From Bacteroides faecichinchillae JCM 17102 (lineage in GTDB: Bacteria > Bacteroidota > Bacteroidia > Bacteroidales > Bacteroidaceae), in NCBI RefSeq assembly GCF_000614145.1, contig NZ_BAKK01000046.1:1-32229 (forward strand): DNA of 32,229 nucleotides, given 5' to 3'. The notes below the pieces were generated by a model. That model searched no databases and was not told the origin of the DNA. It saw nothing but the letters and a program-made list of their open reading frames with translations. The translations under genes and the position numbers were made by a program. The stretch's first letter is position 1, and each line of letters opens with the position of its first letter. Below are positions 1 to 7,712 of this stretch, piece after piece.

Positions 1-1073
1 TTTATCTCTCCACTACCAATACATATCTCCGACTTCGTATCATAGATAGTTCCGAACTGTCCCGGAGCAATACCTTGTATCTTTTCAGAAGACAAAACTC
101 TGAGGAGACCATCATCCTCTTGTATTAATTTTCCCTGTGTGAATTCAGGAGTATGACGAACCTTAAAAGTTATTTCTATTTCCTTCTCTGCCAGATTCCA
201 GGGATTATCCGTAATAAAGTGAAAGTCACCCATTCGGAATTCATTGCCATACTGTGTTTCAACTCCATATCCATGAGATACGTAAATCACATTATCCTGA
301 ATATCTTTTTTTATCACAAACCAAGGACCGCCACTCAGCCCCAAACCTTTACGTTGTCCGATGGTATAAAACCAGTAGCCATAATGTGTACCTAACTTTT
401 TCCCTGTTTCCAACTCAATAATCGCTCCCTCCTTTTCTCCCATGAAACGACGGACGAAATCATTATAATTAATCTTGCCTAGAAAGCAAATCCCCTGACT
501 GTCTTTTCTTTTAGCACTAGGTAATCCTGCTTTTTGAGCTATTTCACGTACCTCTTTCTTCATTAATCCTCCAAGGGGAAACATAAGTTTGGAAACCTGT
601 AAATAATCGATTTGTGCTAGAAAATCAGTCTGATCTTTTACAATATCCTTTGCTGTTCCCAACCAAACTTTACCATCACGCTGTACTGTAGTGGCATAAT
701 GTCCGGTAGCTGTGAAATCGAAATCCTTCCCTACCCGTTGTTCGAAACATCCAAACTTAATGAGTTTATTACACATAACGTCCGGATTAGGAGTCAATCC
801 TTTCCGGATCTTATCAATTGCATAAGTAGCGACACTCTTCCAATATTCACGATGTAAATCAACAATTTGTAAAGATAAGCCATATTTGCGGGCAGTCGTA
901 GTCGCCAATTCAATATCTTCCTCTGCCGAGCAATCCATATACTCCACACCATCCATACCAATCTTAATATAGAATAGTTCGGGCTTAAATCCTTGTTCAC
1001 AAAGAAGGTGTACGACAACCGAACTGTCTACACCTCCTGATAATAATACAGCTATACTTTTATTATGTTCCAT
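1..1073 (-). CDS. mnmA: tRNA-specific 2-thiouridylase MnmA (3' end off window)
   Basis: Cytoplasmic enzyme of the family that puts sulfur on C2 of the wobble uridine in tRNA-Lys, -Glu and -Gln, activating the tRNA with ATP and taking sulfur from a cysteine relay. Read from the ATG at 1071-1073, the frame is open to base 3. Residues 10-18 hold the PP-loop LSGGVDSSV; NPDVMCN carries the likely nucleophile Cys at about residue 101, and GICFLG the second catalytic Cys at about 196. The last residues seen (ICIGSGEI) match the C-terminal beta-barrel end of the family, so only the final residue or stop should be missing. About 357 codons is normal for the family. Bacteroides genomes often carry more than one mnmA copy; which one this is cannot be told from here. 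Confident in family. Confidence 0.93.
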   Translation of the reverse strand, partial: MEHNKSIAVLLSGGVDSSVVVHLLCEQGFKPELFYIKIGMDGVEYMDCSAEEDIELATTTARKYGLSLQIVDLHREYWKSVATYAIDKIRKGLTPNPDVMCNKLIKFGCFEQRVGKDFDFTATGHYATTVQRDGKVWLGTAKDIVKDQTDFLAQIDYLQVSKLMFPLGGLMKKEVREIAQKAGLPSAKRKDSQGICFLGKINYNDFVRRFMGEKEGAIIELETGKKLGTHYGYWFYTIGQRKGLGLSGGPWFVIKKDIQDNVIYVSHGYGVETQYGNEFRMGDFHFITDNPWNLAEKEIEITFKVRHTPEFTQGKLIQEDDGLLRVLSSEKIQGIAPGQFGTIYDTKSEICIGSGEI

Positions 1074-1167
1074 TTTAGTTCCAATTTCATCTTGCTTTTA
1101 TAACGTTCATCAACAGGTTTTTGATTAGGAACCTCCTGGATATAATTTTATCCAACATTTCATCCCA

Positions 1168-2454
1168 TCAAATCTTCGACAAAGCCTGATCTAAATCCGC
1201 AATAATATCATCAATATGCTCTGTACCGATAGATAGACGAATGGTACTTTGTTTGATTCCTTGTTCGGCAAGTTCTGCTTCATTCAACTGAGAGTGGGTA
1301 GTCGTTGCCGGATGAATTACAAGTGATTTTACATCGGCTACATTAGCCAGCAAAGAGAAGATCTCGAGACTGTCGATCACTTTATGAGCTTCTTCTTTTC
1401 CTCCTTTTATTTCGAAAGTGAAAATAGAACCTGCCCCATTAGGAAAATACTTCTGATATAAAGCATGGTCAGGATGTTCTGGTAGAGATGGGTGATTTAC
1501 AACTGCTACTTTCGGATGATTCTTCAAATAGTTTACCACTCTCAAGGCATTGAACACATGACGTTCTAAACGCAATGACAAAGTCTCCAAACCTTGCAGA
1601 AGAATGAAAGCATTGAAAGGGCTAATGGCTGCACCCGTATCACGAAGCAAAACAGCACGGATTCTGATAGCATAAGCTGCAGGACCTGCCGCATCCACAA
1701 AACGTACTCCATGATAACTCGGATCCGGTTCTGTCAATTGTGGAAATTTTCCGGATGCTACCCAATCAAATTTTCCGGAATCGACAATTACACCTCCTAA
1801 TGAAGTTCCATGACCACCGATAAACTTAGTTGCAGAATGTACTACAATATCAGCACCATGCTCAATCGGACGAATCAAAAAAGGAGTACCGAAAGTATTA
1901 TCAATAATCAAAGGAATATGATGGCGATGAGCGACTTCAGCCACTGCTTTGATATCAATCAGATTACAGTTCGGATTACCGAATGTTTCTATAAAAACAG
2001 CTTTTGTATTCTCTTGAATTGCTTTCTCAAAGTTCTCAAGATCAGAAGGATTTACGAAAGTAGTAGTTACTCCGTAAGTAGGCAATGTATGTGCCAACAG
2101 ATTGTATGTACCACCATAAATTGTTTTAGCAGCCACAATGTGATCGCCGGCACGAGTAATGTTTTCAAAGGCATAAGTTATAGCTGCCGCACCGGAAGCC
2201 ACAGCCAACGCAGCTACTCCACCCTCAAGAGCGGCTACTCGTTTTTCGAATACATCCTGGGTAGAGTTAGTCAGGCGCCCATAAATATTTCCCGGATCCT
2301 GCAAGCCAAAACGTGCAGCTGCATGTGCCGAATCACGAAATACATATGACGTTGTTTGATAAATGGGGACAGCACGCGCATCTGTTGCGAGATCAGGTGT
2401 TTCTTGTCCTACATGAATTTGTAGTGTTTCAAAATGTAATTTCTTGGGTTCCAT
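1168..2454 (-). CDS. metY: O-acetylhomoserine sulfhydrylase (Cys/Met metabolism PLP enzyme)
   Basis: A 428-residue cytoplasmic PLP enzyme of the Cys/Met metabolism family. Members of this length and N-terminus (FETLQIHVGQE, then YQTTSYVF) make homocysteine from O-acetylhomoserine and sulfide in methionine synthesis. The PLP lysine is K210 in HSATKFIGGHG, and D185 in IIDNTFGTP should contact the cofactor ring nitrogen. The long insert between residues 220 and 270 with YHGVRF is typical of O-acetylhomoserine sulfhydrylase rather than the shorter cystathionine lyases and synthases. The start ATG at 2452-2454 is the first in frame. It is transcribed away from the S41-type gene at 2618; a TACCTTTG box lies 47 bases upstream. 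No frame damage is seen. A related aminocarboxypropyltransferase activity cannot be excluded. Confidence 0.92.
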   Translation of the reverse strand: MEPKKLHFETLQIHVGQETPDLATDARAVPIYQTTSYVFRDSAHAAARFGLQDPGNIYGRLTNSTQDVFEKRVAALEGGVAALAVASGAAAITYAFENITRAGDHIVAAKTIYGGTYNLLAHTLPTYGVTTTFVNPSDLENFEKAIQENTKAVFIETFGNPNCNLIDIKAVAEVAHRHHIPLIIDNTFGTPFLIRPIEHGADIVVHSATKFIGGHGTSLGGVIVDSGKFDWVASGKFPQLTEPDPSYHGVRFVDAAGPAAYAIRIRAVLLRDTGAAISPFNAFILLQGLETLSLRLERHVFNALRVVNYLKNHPKVAVVNHPSLPEHPDHALYQKYFPNGAGSIFTFEIKGGKEEAHKVIDSLEIFSLLANVADVKSLVIHPATTTHSQLNEAELAEQGIKQSTIRLSIGTEHIDDIIADLDQALSKI

Positions 2455-2501
2455 CTGTTTTCTATATTTAGAGTTAATATCTATTGTAAACTTTGATGTT
2501 G

Positions 2502-2509
2502 CAAAGGTA
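2502..2509 (-). promoter_or_regulatory. Candidate -7 box (TACCTTTG) for metY
   Basis: On the minus strand this reads TACCTTTG, matching the Bacteroides -7 consensus TAnnTTTG, 47 bases before the start codon. No convincing -33 TTTG is found at the expected distance, so the call rests on one box. Confidence 0.35.
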
Positions 2510-2554
2510 AAAGAAGATTCGCTAACAGCCTATCACATATTGAAGGCATTTTTA

Positions 2555-2570
2555 TACCATAAATGTGGTA
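2555..2570. repeat. Short inverted repeat between divergent genes
   Basis: TACCA, a six-base spacer, then TGGTA. It lies in the 163-base gap between the divergent metY and S41-type genes, upstream of both candidate -7 boxes. A regulator site is possible, but five-base arms are weak evidence. Confidence 0.2.
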
Positions 2571-2588
2571 GATAAGCAAAGTATTTCC

Positions 2589-2596
2589 TACATTTG
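2589..2596 (+). promoter_or_regulatory. Candidate -7 box (TACATTTG) for the S41-type gene
   Basis: TACATTTG fits TAnnTTTG. Transcription would begin near 2603, after the TTG at 2594, which supports translation from the ATG at 2618 or 2621 rather than from the TTG. No clear -33 box is seen. Confidence 0.35.
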
Positions 2597-2617
2597 CGCA
2601 CTGAAAAGCTTTTTATA

Positions 2618-4030
2618 ATGATGAATTTAAGAAAGATAATCCTCATACCTGCACTGATTATCGCATTTATCAGTGGTTTTATCTCTTGTGGCGTAGACCG
2701 CTGGCCGGAATATGCCCACCAAACTGCTTTGGACTCCTGGATGTACGATATTATGCAACAGAACTATCTGTGGTATGGGAGCATGCCTTCTTACGATGAT
2801 GTAAACCTGTTTTTAGCCCCGGCCGGTTTTTTAGCTAAAGTAAAAGCAAGTAATGACAGTTACTCTTTTGTAGATTCTGTTATGGAAACTCCGCTACCTA
2901 CTTATGGGTTCGACTATTCATTAGTTCGTAGTCAGGACATTGACACTGCTTACAATGCACTGGTCACCTATGTTATCCCCGGCTCACCGGCAGAAAAAGC
3001 CGGATTACAACGAGGTAACTGGATTATGAAAGTGGATACATCATATATCAGCAAAAAATATGAAACAGCATTACTGCAAGGTACTCAGGCTAGAGACTTG
3101 GTTATGGGAGTTTGGAAAGAAGTAATTCCTGAAGTAGAAGAAGGGGAAGAAGAACCGGAGCCAGTACATAAGGTAGTTCCTAATGATATCACTTTAAAAA
3201 TGGGTGCAGCCCAAATAGTAGAAGATAATCCTTTCCATAAATCTAAAATACTTGATTTAAGTACAGGAAAGGTGGGGTATCTTATGTACAACAGTTTTAC
3301 GGCCGGCACGAAAGATGATCCGGAAAAATATAACAACGAATTACGTGAATGGTCAGCTGAACTTGCTCAAGAGAATATTAATAAAGTAATTCTTGACCTT
3401 CGCTACAATGCAGGAGGAACCCTAGACTGTGTACAGTTATTAAGCACTATTCTTGCTCCTTCTTATTACTTGGATCAGAAGATGACTTTCTTAGAATATA
3501 ATGACAAGAATATAGATAAGGATGCAACTTTAACTTTCGATCAACAACTTCTTAAGAATGGAAAGAATCTTGATCTGAACACTCTGATTGTATTAATCAG
3601 CGGAGAAACAGCTGGAGCACCGGAAATGTTAATGAATAACTTAAATAACAAAATACAAAAGCTAATTGGAATCGGCAGTTCTACGAAAGGGCAGAATGTA
3701 GCTACAGAAAAATTTATTAATGAAGAGTTTCCTTGGGCAGTTAATCCCGTTGTATGTACCGTATATAACTCGGAACATGATACTTTTAGCGGAGGATTCC
3801 AACCTCATTATTCCGTTAGTTCTTCAACAGATTATTCTACATTCTTACCTTTTGGCGATCCCAAAGAAGCATTGTTGAGTGTAGCTATCGGAGTATTAGA
3901 AGGTACCTATCCACCAACAGATCCGGACGAGCCAGAGACGGATACGACCTCTAGTAAAAGCATTAAAATAGAAAAGAGTGTAAGCAGTCCTGCCAGCAGG
4001 AAATTTATCAGAGGATTACAACTTAAATGA
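2618..4030 (+). CDS. S41-family lipoprotein, probably a catalytically inactive peptidase
   Basis: A surface or periplasmic lipoprotein with the layout of C-terminal processing peptidases. It has a signal peptide with lipobox FISC (Cys24 from the ATG at 2618), a PDZ-like segment (IPGSPAEKAGLQRGNWI) at about residues 115-145, then an S41 core with ILDLRYNAGG. In the family the nucleophile lies in TASASE and the lysine in GExTYGKNV. Here the segments read TAGAPE and GSSTKGQNV, so Gly333 sits at the Ser position and Gln359 at the Lys position after a one-residue gap. A Lys two places before Gln359 could be argued as a substitute, but the serine is lost in any alignment. A binding role is therefore more likely than proteolysis. 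The ATG at 2618 is chosen because a TTG at 2594 lies inside a likely promoter. The stop overlaps the next start (ATGA), so the two are probably translationally coupled. Confidence 0.85.
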   Translation: MMNLRKIILIPALIIAFISGFISCGVDRWPEYAHQTALDSWMYDIMQQNYLWYGSMPSYDDVNLFLAPAGFLAKVKASNDSYSFVDSVMETPLPTYGFDYSLVRSQDIDTAYNALVTYVIPGSPAEKAGLQRGNWIMKVDTSYISKKYETALLQGTQARDLVMGVWKEVIPEVEEGEEEPEPVHKVVPNDITLKMGAAQIVEDNPFHKSKILDLSTGKVGYLMYNSFTAGTKDDPEKYNNELREWSAELAQENINKVILDLRYNAGGTLDCVQLLSTILAPSYYLDQKMTFLEYNDKNIDKDATLTFDQQLLKNGKNLDLNTLIVLISGETAGAPEMLMNNLNNKIQKLIGIGSSTKGQNVATEKFINEEFPWAVNPVVCTVYNSEHDTFSGGFQPHYSVSSSTDYSTFLPFGDPKEALLSVAIGVLEGTYPPTDPDEPETDTTSSKSIKIEKSVSSPASRKFIRGLQLK

Positions 4031-4829
4031 AAAAGGTCATTATATTATTATGTGTCCTATTAGGAGTAGTCAGTTGTTCGGATGACAATGATGAGAATTC
4101 TACAAATAACCAACGAATCATCACTTTAAATGAAGTTATGACAAGTGATTCATATCCGGTAACCAAGACTGAAAAGTTTCTATACGATCAAGGTCGATTG
4201 ATGCAACACACTGTCCGTCAAACCGTACTCGAAAGCGAAATTAATTATGAAGTTAATCTTATTTATTCTGACAAGAAGGTAACCGTCGCTACTGAAATGA
4301 CCACTTTAACCTATACTTTAAATGCTGAAGGATATGCTAGTCAATGTATATACAACGAATCGGATATCCAACAACGTGAATATAAGTTTGCCTATTCTGC
4401 AGATGGATATCTGACGGAAGTCATTGAAAATATAAATGGCAAGCTCTATTCTACAATAACATTAACCTACAACGCAGATAACTTGGAATCAGTCACTTCT
4501 CACATAAATGATATAAGTAATAAAATCCTTTATAAACCCGGTGAACAAAGTTCGCAATATTACATTCCCTGTTTAAGTTTACTAGAAACATATCCATTTA
4601 CATTGCATACTGAGCTCTTTATGCCGGATTATTAGGAAAAGCACCTCACCACTTTACAGATCGTACTACTCCGGAAGGAAATGACAGCGAATATACAACT
4701 TATACCTACCAAGTTAATAAAGAAGGGAACTTAACTCAAATACATAGTCAAACCACTTATCCTGATAGAGACTCCTATAACTATTATCCCAATCTTCGTA
4801 CTGTATCAGTCAGCTATAGTCTCAATTAG
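4027..4829 (+). pseudogene. DUF4595-like lipoprotein, frameshifted near 4618
   Basis: Lipoprotein with lipobox VVSC (Cys17), followed by the short repeated Tyr-rich beta strands typical of Bacteroidetes DUF4595-type proteins (FLYDQGRL, YSADGYLTEVI, LTYNADNLESV). Its start overlaps the stop of the S41-type gene. The literal frame ends at 4635 after ELFMPDY. If one T is restored in the run at 4618-4620, the reading becomes ELFYAGLLGKAPHHF and continues to a stop at 4827-4829, matching the GLLGK segment near the end of such proteins. The restored product would be about 267 residues. This is either a recent frameshift or a base-calling error. The function is unknown; it may be a partner of the S41-like lipoprotein. 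Confidence 0.7.
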
Positions 4830-4946
4830 TTCCTATAATTATCACCATAACATTATTAAAGACATATTCAATCTTTGTATATTGTATCCGAGAACTATTT
4901 TAAGAGCATACGTATAAACTCATATATTATTGCTATCTAAAAAAGA

Positions 4947-4985
4947 CTCTGCCGAATTATAAGCAACATATCTAGTTCGGCAGAG
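4947..4985. terminator. Bidirectional hairpin terminator
   Basis: CTCTGCCGAA (4947-4956) pairs perfectly with TTCGGCAGAG (4976-4985). An A run precedes the stem and an AT-rich stretch follows, between convergent genes ending at 4829 (+) and 5080 (-). Confidence 0.7.
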
Positions 4986-5079
4986 ATTATTATAAAAATA
5001 TTAATTATCGGAAAGCTATAAATCATATCAAAAGATATCTTCTCCTTATTGCACAAAGTATAATACCTAAAAATTTATA

Positions 5080-5994
5080 TTAATATTGAAAGTGTTCAGG
5101 AGTAAAATTCACATAAATATCACTCGAATTTTCGTTATACGTCCCCTCAATTCTTCCACTTTTATAAATTGAATTAACGCCTATTACCGCATGCATCATT
5201 GCAGAAATCTCATATCTACCTTGTTTTCTATTTTTCTTGCAAGTATATACTCCATTCTCTTTATTCATTAATTGTTCACTATCTACAAAAACAGAATAAG
5301 TATATTCTCTTCCATCCGTTGGAAAATTTACATGAAAATATAAATAACCTGTTGATGTATAACCATAGATATTATCAACAACATTATAACCCAAAAAAAC
5401 AGTTCTCCATTCTGTAAATAGAATTTTATTATAAATAGTATCCGATGGCCAAACACCAGGATATTGACAATGCAATAACCGATATCGAATATTTAATTTA
5501 GCTTTAGGTAAATGATGTGCATCAATATTAAGTTCACACCTAGAATCTTTTCTTTTTATAATTCCTCCCGGATATAGTTCTTTTGGATATTTTTCACCAA
5601 TGTTATGCCACTCTGATTCAGGTATCCTTTCCATATCATGATAATCTTCGTATTTGTCCGGAGCAAATCTATATTGCAGTTGCAAACGATCATAATATTG
5701 CAAATCATAAGCAGTTCCCCATGAATAAACAAAGCTAAAATAATACTGACAAGTATCTACTACATCCGAACTATAAGGATGATCCCAATAACTCGTTTGA
5801 TATTCATAAGGTGCAGGCAACTGATTTTTCCCATCCCAACATTCAGGGATATAACTCACAGATCGAACTTTTGCCTTTGAGGCAATATCAATCGAACTTT
5901 GTTCAAGCCCACCCCCTTGTTCATCATCGCATGAAACAAATCCTACACTCAAGCATAAAATAATGCTTAGAAAAATTAGACCAAAGATTCTCAT
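5080..5994 (-). CDS. Hypothetical lipoprotein, 304 residues
   Basis: Not recognised. The N-terminus is a clear lipoprotein signal (hydrophobic residues 4-20, lipobox FVSC, Cys22) followed by acidic and Gly residues (DDEQGGG), a pattern linked with surface export in Bacteroides. The body is rich in Tyr, Trp and aromatic beta-strand patterns (YQTSYWDHPY, YYFSFVYSWG), suggesting an extracellular beta-rich protein. It is a single-gene unit: there is a terminator beyond its end at 4947-4985 and a good promoter at 6134-6165. The reading frame is intact. A role in binding or sensing at the cell surface would be a guess. Confidence 0.7.
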   Translation of the reverse strand: MRIFGLIFLSIILCLSVGFVSCDDEQGGGLEQSSIDIASKAKVRSVSYIPECWDGKNQLPAPYEYQTSYWDHPYSSDVVDTCQYYFSFVYSWGTAYDLQYYDRLQLQYRFAPDKYEDYHDMERIPESEWHNIGEKYPKELYPGGIIKRKDSRCELNIDAHHLPKAKLNIRYRLLHCQYPGVWPSDTIYNKILFTEWRTVFLGYNVVDNIYGYTSTGYLYFHVNFPTDGREYTYSVFVDSEQLMNKENGVYTCKKNRKQGRYEISAMMHAVIGVNSIYKSGRIEGTYNENSSDIYVNFTPEHFQY

Positions 5995-6133
5995 ACTAGT
6001 ATATATTTAAAGATTAATAAAATCTCAGCCTTATCAAAAGTAATCTACAATAACATATCCTCCATCAAATATTTTCAATATATCAAAATTAAATAACTGA
6101 ATAACAAATAACCCAAAAAGTATATTGTAAAAT

Positions 6134-6165
6134 CAAAGATATTAACTCAATATGAAATATACAAA
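6134..6165 (-). promoter_or_regulatory. Bacteroides-type promoter for the 5080-5994 lipoprotein
   Basis: On the minus strand TTTG (6162-6165), 20 bases, then TATCTTTG (6134-6141): a full match to the Bacteroides sigma consensus at the usual spacing. The predicted leader is about 130 bases. The rest of the AT-rich gap 5995-6273 shows nothing else that I can support. Confidence 0.6.
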
Positions 6166-6273
6166 CTTTTAATCATAAATATATATTTAAAAAGTTCTTT
6201 ATTTTACTATTATTCTTAGACTATCCACTTTTCATCTTTCCTAACAGAAGATTTAATTGTATAAGTACTAAAT

Positions 6274-6313
6274 AAAAAAGGTAAGAACAGACTCAACTAT
6301 TCTTACCTTTTTT
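6274..6313. terminator. Hairpin terminator after the esterase gene
   Basis: A perfect 14-base stem, AAAAAAGGTAAGAA (6274-6287) with TTCTTACCTTTTTT (6300-6313), and a 12-base loop. It lies 30 bases beyond the esterase stop and has an A/T tract on both sides. Confidence 0.75.
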
Positions 6314-6342
6314 ATTTTATCTCAATCTTTTATTAACCAGAG

Positions 6343-7155
6343 TTACTTCTTAAAGAACTTATCAAAAAAGAGAATCTGATAATCGATAGAATTATTCCAA
6401 TATTCACTAGTATGCCCTCCCGGACGAGTGATAAAGTCATGATCTATCTTATGCTCTAACAAACGATTATGTAAGTCCTTATTTACATTGATAAAGAAAT
6501 CGGCTTCTCCACAGTCGAAAATAATAGCTAAGTCACCATTCTGCAACTTATCAATCTGATTGATTACAGTATGAGTATCCCAAATCTCCTTATTAGAGTC
6601 GTAGTCACCTAATTGAACTGCCATATCCCAATTCTTTGGAAATGGACGAATATCAACTCCTCCACTGGTACTACCACAGGCGCCAAATGTATCTTTATGG
6701 CGAATACCGTTCCACATACCTCCATGTCCACCCATGCTAAGTCCGGTGATTGCACGTCCCTTCCGGTCAGCAATCGTTTTATAATGCTCATCAATATACT
6801 TTACTAATTCTGATGAAACAAATGTTTCGTAACGAAATGACGGATTCTTCGGACAATCCCAATACCAGCTTGTCTTACCATCCGGACAAACAAATATAAT
6901 ACCCTTCTCATCTGCTATCTGAGGAAGATTCGGTTTAATGCTGACCCATGTTGTAGCATTGCCCCCAAAACCATGAAGTAAATAAATAACCGGACAAGCC
7001 ACAGCCTTATTCCCCATTGCAACATCCGGAGTTACAACTACCACCTGAACATCTTTATTCATAGATGGGCTTTTAACTAATAAAGTATCTACCTTGGCTG
7101 CAAAAGAAGGAGCTACCAAAGCTAATAATAAGGAAATTAATAGAAATCTTTTCAT
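6343..7155 (-). CDS. Secreted alpha/beta-hydrolase esterase (esterase D / feruloyl-esterase-like)
   Basis: A 270-residue exported esterase. Residues 1-20 form a Sec signal peptide ending in SFAA. The alpha/beta hydrolase fold is shown by the oxyanion segment LLHGFGG (59-65), nucleophile Ser140 in GLSMGG, acid Asp219 in CGEADFF and His248 in PGGHTSEYW, the order seen in the esterase D/PF00756 family (S-formylglutathione hydrolase, tributyrin esterases, feruloyl and acetyl-xylan esterases). The substrate cannot be read from the sequence; an ester on dietary glycan or a short-chain acyl ester is plausible. It starts three bases after the extended end of the DUF2007 gene upstream, so the two may share a transcript, and a strong hairpin terminator follows. 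The frame is intact. Confidence 0.88.
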   Translation of the reverse strand: MKRFLLISLLLALVAPSFAAKVDTLLVKSPSMNKDVQVVVVTPDVAMGNKAVACPVIYLLHGFGGNATTWVSIKPNLPQIADEKGIIFVCPDGKTSWYWDCPKNPSFRYETFVSSELVKYIDEHYKTIADRKGRAITGLSMGGHGGMWNGIRHKDTFGACGSTSGGVDIRPFPKNWDMAVQLGDYDSNKEIWDTHTVINQIDKLQNGDLAIIFDCGEADFFINVNKDLHNRLLEHKIDHDFITRPGGHTSEYWNNSIDYQILFFDKFFKK

Positions 7156-7157
7156 CT

Positions 7158-7613
7158 TTACATATATAATTTTAGATTATTCTTCTGTTCCTCCTTCGAG
7201 GGTAAGACTTTAGAAGCTGGGATTTCAAACACCCGATGACATTGTTTACAAACATATTCCTAATAACTATTTCCAGGAGGCACACACGCATACGCACAAA
7301 TAATTGCCGCACTTATTGCACGTCCACGAGTATTTTTCTTCAGCACAAACTTAATGTCCGATGAACCGCAATAAGGACAATATCTCAAATCTTCAGGCCA
7401 GCTCTGATTATCTTTTAATATTTGAACTGCCCTTCCATAGTCTTCTTCCATAACGAATATATCTACTCCCGATATATTCTGCACGAAACATCTATAAAGA
7501 GAAGAGAAATTTTCATTGTGCAAAACAGATTCTACACCTTCATTTTCTAATGCTCCCTGAAGAATATGAGCTGTCATCGCATCATTGCAAGTAATTAATC
7601 TTACTGTTTTCAT
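7158..7613 (-). pseudogene. DUF2007 / zinc-ribbon protein broken by an in-frame TAG
   Basis: The N-terminal part (ATG at 7611-7613) has the DUF2007 putative signal-transducing fold: residues that swap between sequence positions (MTAHILQGALENEGVES) and DIFVMEEDYGRAVQIL. Then comes the first zinc-ribbon half, CPYC. The frame stops at TAG (7260-7262) after PPGNSY. The same frame continues past it with EYVCKQCHRVFEIPASK to a TAA at 7158-7160, supplying the missing second half CKQC of the ribbon. One substitution (for example from AAG or CAG) explains the break; no base is gained or lost. The literal product is 117 residues and lacks half its zinc site. The full gene would be about 151 residues. 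It ends three bases before the esterase start. Confidence 0.75.
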
Positions 7614-7680
7614 AGCGAACAAGTTTTATCGTTTGCACAAAAATAAGATATAAAAATGAGATGATAAAACAAAATTCAAC

Positions 7681-7688
7681 TAACTTTG
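7681..7688 (+). promoter_or_regulatory. Candidate -7 box (TAACTTTG) for the TonB receptor
   Basis: TAACTTTG fits TAnnTTTG, 25 bases before the ATG at 7713. Because transcription would start after it, the TTG at 7686 cannot be the start codon. No clear -33 box is seen. Confidence 0.4.
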
Positions 7689-7712
7689 CATTTACTAAAC
7701 TACAATAGCATT

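Noticed and set aside
1810..2349. A 179-codon open frame opposite metY
   Set aside because: It is the antisense shadow of a well-recognised enzyme and has no protein-like motif.
7260..7262. TAG recoded to an amino acid
   Set aside because: Other genes in the window end normally at TAG (for example the frame ending at 14578 has none, but 4827 and 24451 do), and no recoding system is seen.
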